64,000 nt of DNA from G965225705 sp965225705 (GTDB lineage: Bacteria; Pseudomonadota; Alphaproteobacteria; Caulobacterales; Maricaulaceae), in assembly GCA_965225705.1 (NCBI GenBank), contig OZ245325.1:496001-560000 (forward strand). Reading direction: 5' to 3'. The notes under the pieces were generated by a model that was not told where the DNA came from, did not search any database, and was given only the letters and a program-made list of their open reading frames with translations. Made by a program: the position numbers and the translations under genes. The stretch's first letter is position 1. Each line of letters begins with the position of its first letter. Shown in pieces: positions 1-9,407 of the stretch.

Positions 1-121
1 ACATATAAAAAGATATATAAGGTTTAGGGGACTTTTACAGAGCTATCATAGCCTCTGTATCTTTTGAAGATTTCTATAAACTCTATACCATACATATATG
101 GTACTCAACCTGATTTTTGGT

Positions 122-1498
122 TTAAAAATATTCAGGACTTACCCTGAAAAGCTGCTCTACAGTTCGGATATCCTCTTCAAGAATAAAAAGAATAACATGG
201 TCATCGGCCTGGATAATAAAATTTTCGTCCGGTATAAAAATTTCATCATTGCGCAAAATGGCTCCTATAGAAAGACCAGAAGGGAGATTCATTTTTCCAA
301 GGGGCAAACCGACAAGCGGGGAGGTTTTTAAGGCCACAGCTTCAATAGCCTCTGCCTGCCCCCCATCAACAGAGCGCAGAGAGACAATACGTCCACGGCG
401 AACATGTTGTAAAATAGTTGAAATGGTGACACTGCGTGGATCGACGAAGACATCAATCCCAAATTCTTCCTGCAGGGGGATGAAGAAATGCTCATTGATA
501 AGACAAATAGTTCTTCCGGCTCCCTCTCTTTTTGCAATAACAGAGGATAAAAGATTAACCTTGTCTTCATTGGTCAGACAAATCACCGCCTCTGCCTCAG
601 CAATGCCAGCCTCTCGTAAAGTGGCCCAGTCAAGGGCATCGCCCTGTAAAACCATGGTGTGATTCAGCTGCAGGGCGGCTTCTTCAGCTTGTTGCTTACC
701 GATTTCAATAAGACTCAATCGAAGTCCTTTTGCTTTTTCAAGGCTTTGGGCGACATAGGTTCCAATATTTCCTCCTCCGACAACTAAAATACGTCGCGCT
801 TTTTCCTGATTCTTTCCAAAAAGATCAAGAATGCGGGGCATATAGTCTGAAAATGTTGTCACATAGACATGATCCTTTGCAAGAATTTGGTCCTCATTTT
901 GAGGAATGAACCATCTCTCTTCGCGTTTTATTGCCGTAATATGAGCAGAGTTAAAATCAGGGAAAAGCTCTTTTAACTGGTGAAGAGGTGTCTCTAAAAG
1001 GGAACAGTCTTCATCAACCTGAACACCAACCATGGAAACACGGCCTTCAGCAAAAGAGAGGCTGTCATAGGTCCCTGGTGTCTCAAGGCGCCTTAAAATA
1101 TTTTGTCCAACTTCAATTTCCGGGGAAATAATAACATCAACGGGGAGTTTTTGTTGGGCGTACAGATCCCGCCATGCGGGATCTAAATATCCCTGTGCCC
1201 GCACACGTGCAATTTTAACCGGAATGTTAAACAGAGAATAGGCCACCTGACAGGCAACCATATTAACTTCATCAACATGGGTCACGGCTATGAGCATATC
1301 AGCCTCAGCCGCCCCGGCTTTTTCAAGAGTTTCCGGATAGGCTCCGTGACCAACAAAGCCCCGGACATCAAGATCTGTTGTGATACGCTGAATAAGTTTG
1401 CTGGAAAGGTCAATAACTGTGACCGTATTTCCTTCTTCTGAAAGCTTGCGGGCAATACCCTCTCCCACACGTCCGGCACCACATACAATAATTTTCAT
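122..1498 (-). CDS. trkA: Trk potassium uptake regulatory protein TrkA
   Basis: Peripheral cytoplasmic NAD(H)-binding subunit that gates the TrkH/TrkG potassium channel. The 458-residue product has the classical length and the TrkA layout of two RCK units in tandem: a first Rossmann motif at the extreme N terminus (VCGAGRVGEGIA), a first TrkA-C domain near residues 140-220, a second Rossmann motif around residue 235 (VVGGGNIGTYVA) and a second TrkA-C domain to the end. The ATG at 1498 starts directly at the nucleotide-binding strand, which fixes the start. It lies 41 bp downstream of ntrX on the same strand, and trkA next to ntrYX is a common alphaproteobacterial arrangement. No trkH/trkG is in the window. 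The family assignment is secure. Confidence 0.95.
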   Translation of the reverse strand: MKIIVCGAGRVGEGIARKLSEEGNTVTVIDLSSKLIQRITTDLDVRGFVGHGAYPETLEKAGAAEADMLIAVTHVDEVNMVACQVAYSLFNIPVKIARVRAQGYLDPAWRDLYAQQKLPVDVIISPEIEVGQNILRRLETPGTYDSLSFAEGRVSMVGVQVDEDCSLLETPLHQLKELFPDFNSAHITAIKREERWFIPQNEDQILAKDHVYVTTFSDYMPRILDLFGKNQEKARRILVVGGGNIGTYVAQSLEKAKGLRLSLIEIGKQQAEEAALQLNHTMVLQGDALDWATLREAGIAEAEAVICLTNEDKVNLLSSVIAKREGAGRTICLINEHFFIPLQEEFGIDVFVDPRSVTISTILQHVRRGRIVSLRSVDGGQAEAIEAVALKTSPLVGLPLGKMNLPSGLSIGAILRNDEIFIPDENFIIQADDHVILFILEEDIRTVEQLFRVSPEYF

Positions 1499-1539
1499 GA
1501 TCGCTCCCTGATGGTCATGATGAAAAAAAATCCGGAAGT

Positions 1540-2931
1540 CTAATCATCCGGATAATTTTCCTCCATGCGGTCTTTAATGCCTAAGGTTTTAAGTTTTCTG
1601 TGAAGAGCAGAACGCTCCATGCCAATAAAGGCAGCTGTGCGTGAGATGTTTCCTTCAAATCGCTTAATCTGGGCTATAAGATACTCTTTTTCAAACTTCT
1701 GGCGTGCCCGACGTAAAGGCATGGCCACAAACTGTTCAGCATGAAGAAGAGGATTTCTCATGGTGCCCTCCTCCTCAGCAGGCAGGCTTTCCCCTGTTTT
1801 TTTCTGCTGTTCAGATTTTTTCCCTGTAATCAAAAAACGTTCTATATGGTTACGTAATTCACGCACATTGCCGGGCCATGCTTTAGACTGCAGAGCGGAG
1901 ACCACCTCTTCATTCGGCAGGCGGGAGGTCAGGCCGCTGGCAAAAGAAAGGCGTTCTGTAAAATAATGAACAAGAAGGGGAATGTCTTCACGACGCTTTG
2001 ATAAAGCTGGCATGGACATGGAGACCACATTAAGGCGATGATACAGATCTTCTATAAAAGCACCTGTTTTGATAAGATCCTGGATGTTTTTTGACGATGA
2101 GGATAAAATACGAACATTGACGCGGACATCCTGAATGCCCCGCTGTCGGCGAAAACTGTTGTCTATAAGAACCCGCAAAAGTCTTTTTTGAAGATTATCA
2201 GGTAAGTCTGTGACTTCATCAAAATAAAAAGATCCATTATGGGCCTGTTCTAAAAGACCAGTTTTGAGAACCTGTCCTTTGCCATCTTCTTCTCCGAAAA
2301 TCTCCGTCTCCATACTCTCTGCGGGGACAGCAAGGGGGGTAAATTTTATAAACCGGCGCTCAGAGCGTGGAGAACTTGTATGTAAAAGACGCATGGCAAG
2401 ATCTTTTCCTGCTCCTGAAGGGCCGGAAATAAAAACGCGACTGTTAGATATAGCTGCTTTTTCAAGTGTCTGACGGACAAGCTTTATAGCAGGTGTTGTC
2501 CCGATCAGCTGTGTTTCAAAAAACGATTGCTCCTTAAGCTCTGCATTTTCACGCCTGAGTCTTTCAGCTTCCAGCGCGTGCCTGACCGTTAACAGGAGCT
2601 TATCAGTTTTAAAAGGCTTTTCAATAAAATCATACGCCCCCCTTCGAATGGCTGCAACGGCTGTTTCAATGGTCCCGTGGCCTGAAATGACAATGACAGG
2701 AAGATCCTGATGATTTTTTTTCAGGACAGCAAGAATGTCCAGCCCGTCCATTGTGCTGCCCTGAAGCCAGACATCCAGGATGACAAGAGAGGGTAAACGC
2801 GCACCAAGGGCTTCCATCACTTCATCCCCATTTGAAGCCGTGCGTGTCTGATAGCCCTCATCGTCTAAAATGCCGGCAATAAGTTCACAGATATCTGCTT
2901 CATCATCAACAATAAGAATATCAGGTCCCAT
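1540..2931 (-). CDS. ntrX: Nitrogen-regulation response regulator NtrX
   Basis: Response regulator of the NtrY/NtrX pair. Order of domains in 463 residues: receiver (DDEADI acidic pocket, phospho-acceptor Asp in VILDVWLQ), AAA+ domain with Walker A GPSGAGKD and Walker B FYFDEV, then a Fis-type helix-turn-helix near the C terminus (ISRTAAFIGMERSALHRKL). I chose the ATG at 2931 because GGAG sits nine bases upstream; in-frame ATGs further upstream lack this. It overlaps the end of ntrY by 11 bp, implying translational coupling. Oddity: the sigma-54-contacting GAFTGA loop is absent; the stretch between the Walker motifs reads EEDGKGQVLKTGLLEQ. This is seen in many alphaproteobacterial NtrX proteins and suggests that it does not work as a classical sigma-54 activator. 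Confidence 0.93.
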   Translation of the reverse strand: MGPDILIVDDEADICELIAGILDDEGYQTRTASNGDEVMEALGARLPSLVILDVWLQGSTMDGLDILAVLKKNHQDLPVIVISGHGTIETAVAAIRRGAYDFIEKPFKTDKLLLTVRHALEAERLRRENAELKEQSFFETQLIGTTPAIKLVRQTLEKAAISNSRVFISGPSGAGKDLAMRLLHTSSPRSERRFIKFTPLAVPAESMETEIFGEEDGKGQVLKTGLLEQAHNGSFYFDEVTDLPDNLQKRLLRVLIDNSFRRQRGIQDVRVNVRILSSSSKNIQDLIKTGAFIEDLYHRLNVVSMSMPALSKRREDIPLLVHYFTERLSFASGLTSRLPNEEVVSALQSKAWPGNVRELRNHIERFLITGKKSEQQKKTGESLPAEEEGTMRNPLLHAEQFVAMPLRRARQKFEKEYLIAQIKRFEGNISRTAAFIGMERSALHRKLKTLGIKDRMEENYPDD

Positions 2932-5218
2932 AATCAGAGGCTCCATGTTGAGAACCAGCCTGTTGATTACCCTGCCCACCAGAAGAAAGAGCAGGATTTG
3001 TTTTTTCTTCACCTGCACTTAAAAGGGGCAGGGACATGCGTACCATAGCTCCTGTTTCATAATGGCTGGACTGTGCAAGTTCAAGACTGGCATGATGATC
3101 TTCCAGAATACGTTTGACAATGGCGAGGCCAAGTCCTGTTCCTTTCTGACGTGTTGTAACATAAGGTTCCAGAAAAGAGTCTAAATCCTCCCCGGGCCAG
3201 CCGGGGCCATTATCTTCAATCTCCAGGACTGCTTCATCCCTGTGTCTGTTTTTTTGACGGTAAAACCGCAGGATAATGTGCCCTTTTGATGTTCCCTCTC
3301 CTTTTGCGTATTTTTCCATAACCGATTCTGCAGAATTTTTGATCACATTAGAGAGAGCCTGGACGATCATACGCTCATCACAGGCAAGTTTTAATACATC
3401 TCCGCCTTCAAGAGTAAAATCTATATCCGGACAGGCAAGACGCTGTGCAAAAAATACTTCCTCTATCAGCGCATTCAGATCAGTTTCTGCAATTTTTGGA
3501 GAGGGCATACGTGCAAAAGAAGAAAATTCGTCAACCATACGCCCGATATCATGAACCTGCCGTATGATTGTTTCCGTACACCGTAAAAATGTTTCAGGGT
3601 CTTCTGTGATCTGAGATGTATATTTTCGGCGAAGACGCTCTGCTGCAAGCTGAATAGGTGTTAAAGGATTTTTAATTTCATGGGCAATACGCCGTGCGAC
3701 ATCACGCCATGCCGCAACGCGTTGCGCTGCAGCAAGTTTTGAGACATCATCAAATGTGACCACATGACCAACTTCGTTCTGCCCATGCATATCCGCTGCA
3801 ACCCTGACATGCAGGGTGAGTTTGCGGCCTCCCCGTGTTAAGGTAATTTCTCCGTTAGGACCTGGCTTCATTTTCTGATGCAGATGCTCTAAAATAGGAG
3901 AAAATTCAGGTATGACCTCAGACCATGTTTTCCCATAGACTTCAGTGGCATCAAGTGTAAGAAGGCGTTCTGCGGAATGGTTCATAAGGGTAATACGTGC
4001 CTTCGAGTCAAGTCCTATAACACCAGCACGAACCCCGGACAAAACAGCTTCTATGAAAGAGCGACGGTTTTCTGCAACAGAACGGGAGAGAATCAGCGCT
4101 TCCTGCTGATTTTGAAGGCGCTGTGTCATGCGGTTAAAGGCTGAGGATAATTCATCCAGTTCATCACGTTCGTGATGGACCTGAACCCTGGCGCTTAGAT
4201 TGCCGCCCCGAACCTCTTCTGTTGCTTTGGCAAGGCGCTGTACAGGTTCTGCAACACGTGAAGCTGCCGTAAACCCGAGGCCCACAGCACCAAGAAGAAT
4301 CATGAACACAGCTTCCCCATAAATAAGTAAGGTGAGATTTCTCAACTTATCCTGTTTTTGGGTTGCTTTGTCATAATCACTTGTGGCCAGTCGTGCTGAT
4401 TGTAAATACCCTAAAAGGCCAGGTTTTACAAAGCGAACAACATAAAGATAGGCATCATCATAACCTGCAAGCCGTATCATGACACGGATAAAATCATCCC
4501 CCTGTGATGCCTTAACATACATTTTCCCTTCCTGTGCAAGCTTAAAAGCTTCCTGTGAGGGTTGCTCATAAGGGGGGGCTTTGGGGGATTCTGCCCGGGC
4601 CATGATCTGTGTGTCAGCTTTGAGAATATAAGCAGAGGCAAAACGGCGATAAGCTGCCTGATCAGCCAGGAATGTCTCGTAAGCTGTCCTGTTTTGAAGC
4701 AGAAGGTTACTTTCCCTGTCCATATCCACAGCCATAGCACGCAATTCGGCACGAATATCCTGTATTGTTTCCTCAACATATCCTTCCGCAACAGCCTCAG
4801 CATTGTTAAGGGCTGTTTTGACAGTATCCCTGAACCAGTAATCCAGAGCCTGGGTAAAAATAAGACTAAGAAAAACACCCACAATGACAGCAGGTAAAAG
4901 GGCGGCCAGGCTAAACCACGCAACAAAGCGAACATAAAGACGATGGGCACTCTGTTGAGCAGGGTTCCAGAAAAGCTGACGTAAAATACGCCAGATAAGA
5001 AGACCGGAAAGCCCCACTAAAAGTATAAGATTAGCAATGAGAGCTTCTTCAATCCACCGTGTCCAGGTTAAAATTTCTCCACGTGTCGCAAATAAAGAAA
5101 TGAAAATATACGTCAAAAGACAAGCCGAGAGACTATAGCTTATCAAAAAAACGTTTGAATGGACAAAAGTGTAGAGTCTTCTTAAACGTGACGATTTGGA
5201 AAGCATCTGTGCTTTCAT
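2921..5218 (-). CDS. ntrY: Nitrogen-regulation sensor histidine kinase NtrY
   Basis: Membrane sensor kinase that phosphorylates NtrX; in alphaproteobacteria the pair is linked to nitrogen, redox and envelope control. The 765-residue protein shows three hydrophobic segments within about the first 120 residues, a periplasmic or sensor stretch, a further membrane helix near residue 305, a HAMP domain (AEPVQRLAKATEEVRGGN), a PAS domain, a HisKA box with the phospho-accepting His in ARRIAHEIKNPLTPIQ, and HATPase boxes N (NVIKNSAES), G1 (EIEDNGPGWPG) and G2 (GTGLGLAIVKRI). The long N-terminal membrane part separates NtrY from soluble NtrB. It starts with ATG at 5218 and is followed by overlapping ntrX. 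The C-terminal tail after residue about 730 is low complexity (Ser/Gly/Gln). Confidence 0.95.
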   Translation of the reverse strand: MKAQMLSKSSRLRRLYTFVHSNVFLISYSLSACLLTYIFISLFATRGEILTWTRWIEEALIANLILLVGLSGLLIWRILRQLFWNPAQQSAHRLYVRFVAWFSLAALLPAVIVGVFLSLIFTQALDYWFRDTVKTALNNAEAVAEGYVEETIQDIRAELRAMAVDMDRESNLLLQNRTAYETFLADQAAYRRFASAYILKADTQIMARAESPKAPPYEQPSQEAFKLAQEGKMYVKASQGDDFIRVMIRLAGYDDAYLYVVRFVKPGLLGYLQSARLATSDYDKATQKQDKLRNLTLLIYGEAVFMILLGAVGLGFTAASRVAEPVQRLAKATEEVRGGNLSARVQVHHERDELDELSSAFNRMTQRLQNQQEALILSRSVAENRRSFIEAVLSGVRAGVIGLDSKARITLMNHSAERLLTLDATEVYGKTWSEVIPEFSPILEHLHQKMKPGPNGEITLTRGGRKLTLHVRVAADMHGQNEVGHVVTFDDVSKLAAAQRVAAWRDVARRIAHEIKNPLTPIQLAAERLRRKYTSQITEDPETFLRCTETIIRQVHDIGRMVDEFSSFARMPSPKIAETDLNALIEEVFFAQRLACPDIDFTLEGGDVLKLACDERMIVQALSNVIKNSAESVMEKYAKGEGTSKGHIILRFYRQKNRHRDEAVLEIEDNGPGWPGEDLDSFLEPYVTTRQKGTGLGLAIVKRILEDHHASLELAQSSHYETGAMVRMSLPLLSAGEEKTNPALSSGGQGNQQAGSQHGASDYGT

Positions 5219-5333
5219 ATGTTTTCTTTCAGATTGATAAGAGCAGGAAACTTTTCCTCTAAAGGCTTTTATAAGATCTTTAGAGGGAAGAGAAAAGGGG
5301 AAGCCCGTTTTTCATGTGCTAAGACGACATATA

Positions 5334-6518
5334 TCAAACTTGCCCGGTCTTGTTGAGATAGTCAAGAACAGTTTTTGCAGCACTCAGACTTGCATGATCT
5401 TTCCCCCCCCGCATGGTTCTGATGGCCCGGGCAAGCTTTCCCTGACGTTTTTTACGTTCTTTCGGGTCAAAGAGGAGAGGCTTCAGAGCGCTGGCAAGGT
5501 GCTCTCCTGTACACACTTCCTGAAGATATTCAGGAAAGACGTCCTCATTTGCGGCGATATTAACAAGGCTGATATAGGGGGTACGAATAAGTCTTCGGGC
5601 TATGAAAGCTGTAAGAGGACTTAAGCGATAGGCCACAATGCCAGGGACACCGGCCATAGCAAGTTCTGTCGTGACGGTACCTGAACAGGCCAGAGCAGCT
5701 GTGGACGCAGCAAAAGCATCGTATTTTTCTTTTTCCCCGACAAAAATGAGAGAATCCAGGCGGGGATCATTGTGAGCCAGGGCTCTGACATCTTCCCGCA
5801 CGGCGTCTGAGAGGAGAGCTATGCTCTCAAATTTATGCCCTTCAGAACGTAAAAGGGCCAGAGCCTCTGCAAAAGGGTCCACTAAACGTGTCACTTCTCC
5901 TGAACGACTTCCGAATAAAAGAGTTAAAACAGGGTGTTCGGGTCTGAGCCTGTGGCGTTTCAGGAATTTCTCTCTATCTCCATGATCGACCCTGCGGGCC
6001 AGGACAGGATGACCAACAAAATAGGTCGGCAAACCTTCTTTTTCAAAATAAGGAGCATCAAAACTATGAATGGTCATCAACATATCAACGCTTTGTGCCA
6101 GGGTTCGTGCACGGCCAGGCCGGCTGGCCCAGACCTGGGGACCAACATATTTTATGAGGGGAAGGTCCGGAGACAAGCGTCGTAAATTGCGTGCGACACG
6201 TAAAGTAAAGCCCCAGGAATCAATCAAAACAGCAAGGTCTGGCTGTAAAGTATGGGCAAGCTCCGCTATTTCCCGTGCACGACGAAGAACGCGGGGGTAA
6301 ATACGTAATCCTTCCCATAAACCAAGAACTGAAAGCTCCTTAATATCAAAAGGGCTTTCAATACCCTGTTCAGCCATAGCTGGCCCACCTAAACCAACAA
6401 AATCTATCCTGCCATCTGTCTCAGTTTTAAGAGCCTCCATAAGTTCAGCCCCCAACAGATCACCGGAAGGCTCGGCCGCAACAACAAAAATGAAAGGATG
6501 TTCTCTTTTTTTCCTCAC
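5334..6518 (-). CDS. lpxB: Lipid-A-disaccharide synthase
   Basis: Glycosyltransferase (GT19) that joins UDP-2,3-diacylglucosamine and lipid X to form lipid A disaccharide at the inner membrane. The 394 residues match the family length. Visible signatures are the N-terminal VAAEPSGDLLGAELM, the central YVGPQVWASRPGR and the C-terminal GTVTTELAMAGVPGIVAYR donor site. Translation starts with GTG at 6518, whose bases overlap the TGA stop of lpxI (a GTGA junction), so it is translationally coupled and last in the lipid A block. A 115-bp gap separates it from ntrY. Confidence 0.95.
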   Translation of the reverse strand: MRKKREHPFIFVVAAEPSGDLLGAELMEALKTETDGRIDFVGLGGPAMAEQGIESPFDIKELSVLGLWEGLRIYPRVLRRAREIAELAHTLQPDLAVLIDSWGFTLRVARNLRRLSPDLPLIKYVGPQVWASRPGRARTLAQSVDMLMTIHSFDAPYFEKEGLPTYFVGHPVLARRVDHGDREKFLKRHRLRPEHPVLTLLFGSRSGEVTRLVDPFAEALALLRSEGHKFESIALLSDAVREDVRALAHNDPRLDSLIFVGEKEKYDAFAASTAALACSGTVTTELAMAGVPGIVAYRLSPLTAFIARRLIRTPYISLVNIAANEDVFPEYLQEVCTGEHLASALKPLLFDPKERKKRQGKLARAIRTMRGGKDHASLSAAKTVLDYLNKTGQV

Positions 6519-7357
6519 CCTTCAGACTCCACCCCCATGAGAAAAAGGCCCTTGTCATCGGCCAGTCTGATAAGCTCCTCACGCTCAAGAAGAAAAGATT
6601 TCCCAGCTTCAAAAACAAGACCTACAAGACCTGCCTCTGCAGCCTTTTCAAGGGTTTTTGGCCCAAGGGTTGGGACATCAATACGCGTATCCTGTGTTGG
6701 CTTGACCATTTTTGCCAGAACCCCAAAGGGGTGTTCCGGCGTGCCGCGCAGATGCTGTTCCAAATCCATAAGACGCCTCAGCATGGCGTTTGTGCCTTCC
6801 TGAGCCTCCACAGCCAAAACGACCCCCCTGCAAACGACAACGCCCTGGCCGATATCAAGCCGGCCGATAGCACGTGCAATAAGGCAGGCTTTTTCTATAT
6901 CTTCTTCATCTTCCGGCCTGGGAGAGACGGCTCCTAAAACCCCTCTGCCTGCCAGAAGGTTGTGGGCCATGTCTTTTTGAGAGATATAGGTAAAACCTTC
7001 TTTTTCAAAAATATGCATCAGACTACGCAGCAAAGCATCATCTCCCTGCCGTGCTGCAGAGAGAATATGGGGAAGACGGCGCATCCCCCCCCAGTCAATC
7101 TTAAGGCTTTTAAAATTAGGGCGCCTGACAAGCCCTGCAAAACACACGGCTTCACATTGTTCTTTCTTCAGGGTTTTAATGACGCGTCCCAGTTCTCCGA
7201 GGCCAAAACGGGCCCCTTCATAAGCATCAAGGCGTGTATCTGCAAGGCCTTTTAAGGCGATAATATAGGTGGGCAGTGATCGTTCGGCTCTGTCTCTGGC
7301 AATCCAGAGGGGGAGGTCCCCCCCACCTGCGATGAGGCCGATTTTACCGGAATTCAT
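6515..7357 (-). CDS. lpxI: UDP-2,3-diacylglucosamine pyrophosphatase LpxI
   Basis: Hydrolyses UDP-2,3-diacylglucosamine to lipid X, the step performed by LpxH in gammaproteobacteria. The 280-residue product begins MNSGKIGLIAGGGDLP, typical of the LpxI (DUF1009) N-terminal domain, and ends with the C-terminal catalytic domain (TLGPKTLEKAAEAGLVG; LADDKGLFLMGV). I use the ATG at 7357 because AGAGG lies just upstream and an upstream in-frame ATG at 7402 would add an unconserved 15-residue tail. It lies between lpxA and lpxB and overlaps lpxB. The LpxI choice is typical for alphaproteobacteria. Confidence 0.93.
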   Translation of the reverse strand: MNSGKIGLIAGGGDLPLWIARDRAERSLPTYIIALKGLADTRLDAYEGARFGLGELGRVIKTLKKEQCEAVCFAGLVRRPNFKSLKIDWGGMRRLPHILSAARQGDDALLRSLMHIFEKEGFTYISQKDMAHNLLAGRGVLGAVSPRPEDEEDIEKACLIARAIGRLDIGQGVVVCRGVVLAVEAQEGTNAMLRRLMDLEQHLRGTPEHPFGVLAKMVKPTQDTRIDVPTLGPKTLEKAAEAGLVGLVFEAGKSFLLEREELIRLADDKGLFLMGVESEG

Positions 7358-7467
7358 ACTATAACCTCTCGGATCCTTAAGGTGTTTTGGATGAAAAATC
7401 ACCTAAAAACTATAGAGTTACAGGATAGAAAAATTCTTTTTACGCTTAGTCAGGTTCTCACAAAAAC

Positions 7468-8256
7468 TTATTTCGGCATGCAAAGGGCGCGTGAGGCATC
7501 AGAACGGATAAAATGCACAATCTCCATCACTTCAGGCTTGTCTTTAAAAAGCTCTTCCGCATCATCAAGACGCTCACGAAATGTTCCTTCCCGTGCAAAT
7601 AGAAGACGATATGCCGCACGTAAATCATGAATAATACGTCTTGAAAAACCACGCCGTTTAAGACCAACAATATTTAATCCTCCAAGATAGGCATGATTTC
7701 CAAGAGCAGAACCAAAGGGAATAACATCTCCTGCAACCGCTGCCATGCCCCCTATGAAAGCATGACGCCCTATGCGGGTATATTGATGTGTGGCAGATAA
7801 GCCCCCCATAAAGACAAAATCTCCAACCTCAACAAAACCACCAAGTGTTGCATGATTGGCAAAAATCACCCTGTCACCAATTTTGCAGTCATGGGCCACA
7901 TGGGCTCCCACCATAAAGACGCCATCATGCCCGATGCGGGTTTCCTGAGAGCCGACGTCTGTTCCGGGATGCATGGTGACGTGTTCACGGATAATGTTGC
8001 GTTGTCCGATAATAAGGCGGCTCACCCCACCTTTATGCTTTAAATCCTGAGGGGGGTGACCAAGAACAACATAGGGATGGATAAGGCTGTCCTCCCCAAT
8101 CTCCGTATCCCCTGCAATATGAGCCTGGGCCAGAATATGGACTCTGTCTTTTAAGCGCACTTTCGGCCCAACAACACAATAGGGGCCAATAATAACATCT
8201 TCACCAAGTTCTGCAGAAGGATCGACAACTGCTGTTGGATGAACACTGACAGCCAT
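7468..8256 (-). CDS. lpxA: UDP-N-acetylglucosamine O-acyltransferase
   Basis: Catalyses the first lipid A step, transfer of a 3-hydroxyacyl chain from ACP to UDP-GlcNAc. The 262-residue protein has the left-handed beta-helix hexapeptide pattern from its start (HPTAVVDPSAELGEDVIIG) and the conserved catalytic-His region (GAHVAHDCKIGD), followed by the helical C-terminal domain. It starts with ATG at 8256. Its neighbours are lpxD upstream (59-bp gap) and lpxI downstream. The dehydratase gene fabZ, which normally sits directly before lpxA, is not present in this gap. Confidence 0.95.
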   Translation of the reverse strand: MAVSVHPTAVVDPSAELGEDVIIGPYCVVGPKVRLKDRVHILAQAHIAGDTEIGEDSLIHPYVVLGHPPQDLKHKGGVSRLIIGQRNIIREHVTMHPGTDVGSQETRIGHDGVFMVGAHVAHDCKIGDRVIFANHATLGGFVEVGDFVFMGGLSATHQYTRIGRHAFIGGMAAVAGDVIPFGSALGNHAYLGGLNIVGLKRRGFSRRIIHDLRAAYRLLFAREGTFRERLDDAEELFKDKPEVMEIVHFIRSDASRALCMPK

Positions 8257-8315
8257 ATTTTGCCTTTCTTCCTTTAAGCGTTTTTGCGTGCTCTTTATAG
8301 TTTTGTGAACACTGT

Positions 8316-9353
8316 TTAAAAAGAGCCTTTTTTTCTTTTTTGAGGTTTACTCTGTTCCTTTAGAAGAGACACTTCGCGAAGCCATTGTTTGACAGGCTTT
8401 GCCGGAAACCCCCCCCATGTTTCCCGGGGAGGGACAGAATTCATGACCCCGGATCGCGCAGCAAGAACGGCATGATCACCAATTCGGATATGATCCGCTA
8501 TACCAACATTACCCCCGATAAGGACACCACGCCCTATCCTGACACTTCCGGAAATGCCTGACATGGCAGCAATCACAGTGCCTTTTCCAATACAAACATT
8601 ATGTGCAATTTGGGACAGGTTATCTATTTTTACATGATCTTCCAGCACAGTATCTTCCAAAAAACCTCTATCGACTGTTACACCTGCACCAAGAGAGACG
8701 TGATCGCCAAGAACAACACGACCAGGATGAAAAAGATCTTTCGGGCCCTGAGGTGTAAGGGCTATGGCAAAGCCGGATTCTCCTATAACAGTTCTGGCGC
8801 CTATATGAACCTTTTTTCCTATGAGGGCACACTGAGCACTAACACCATACCCAAGAACGCTTTTTTCCCCAAGAACCACACCGGGGCCTATGACGCTGTT
8901 AGGCCCAATATGGCACTGATCTCCAATTTCTGCACCTTCTCCAATAACCACACCAGGTCCCAGCCTGACGCCATGCCCAATCTTAACACTCGGATGGATA
9001 GAGGCGGTCTGAGCATGAAATGTTTTGAGAGTATATAAAGCCTCAAGAATTAAACCAAAACTCCCACGAGGGGAAGAAGATATAAGAGGAAGAATACCCG
9101 CATCATGAACAAAATCTGCATATCTTTTGTGAACAAGGCAGACTGTTGCACGGCAGTCCTGTAGAGAGGGTAAATCTTTTTTGCTTTCTAAAAAGCATAA
9201 AGCCCCCGATCCTGCCCCTTTTAAAGGAGAAACGTGATCAATTTCAACATCGGGGCTTTGAGAAGATAATAAAAACTCAGCATGGGTAAGCTCAAGAAGT
9301 TTACCCATGCTGAGGGGAGAGTGAATATCATAAAAACGTGTATCGACTTTCAT
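8316..9353 (-). CDS. lpxD: UDP-3-O-acylglucosamine N-acyltransferase
   Basis: Adds the second 3-hydroxyacyl chain to the glucosamine in lipid A synthesis. The 345 residues contain the N-terminal uridine-binding domain (about 1-110), a long hexapeptide beta-helix (ASIHPSVKIGHGVRLGPGV onward) with the catalytic His region (SQIAHNVCIGKGTVIAAMSG), and a basic C-terminal tail (KPQKRKKGSF). It starts with ATG at 9353 and follows skp with a 54-bp gap. Length and order agree with the family. Confidence 0.95.
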   Translation of the reverse strand: MKVDTRFYDIHSPLSMGKLLELTHAEFLLSSQSPDVEIDHVSPLKGAGSGALCFLESKKDLPSLQDCRATVCLVHKRYADFVHDAGILPLISSSPRGSFGLILEALYTLKTFHAQTASIHPSVKIGHGVRLGPGVVIGEGAEIGDQCHIGPNSVIGPGVVLGEKSVLGYGVSAQCALIGKKVHIGARTVIGESGFAIALTPQGPKDLFHPGRVVLGDHVSLGAGVTVDRGFLEDTVLEDHVKIDNLSQIAHNVCIGKGTVIAAMSGISGSVRIGRGVLIGGNVGIADHIRIGDHAVLAARSGVMNSVPPRETWGGFPAKPVKQWLREVSLLKEQSKPQKRKKGSF

Positions 9354-9407
9354 GACAACAATCTCATAAACAGGGATCCCTAACCCCTGAAGGAAAAAGC
9401 CCTGTTT

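Noticed and set aside
38..58. Hairpin downstream of trkA as a terminator
   Set aside because: An imperfect dyad around CAGAG/CTCTG is visible but no T-tract follows on the minus strand, so it is not listed.
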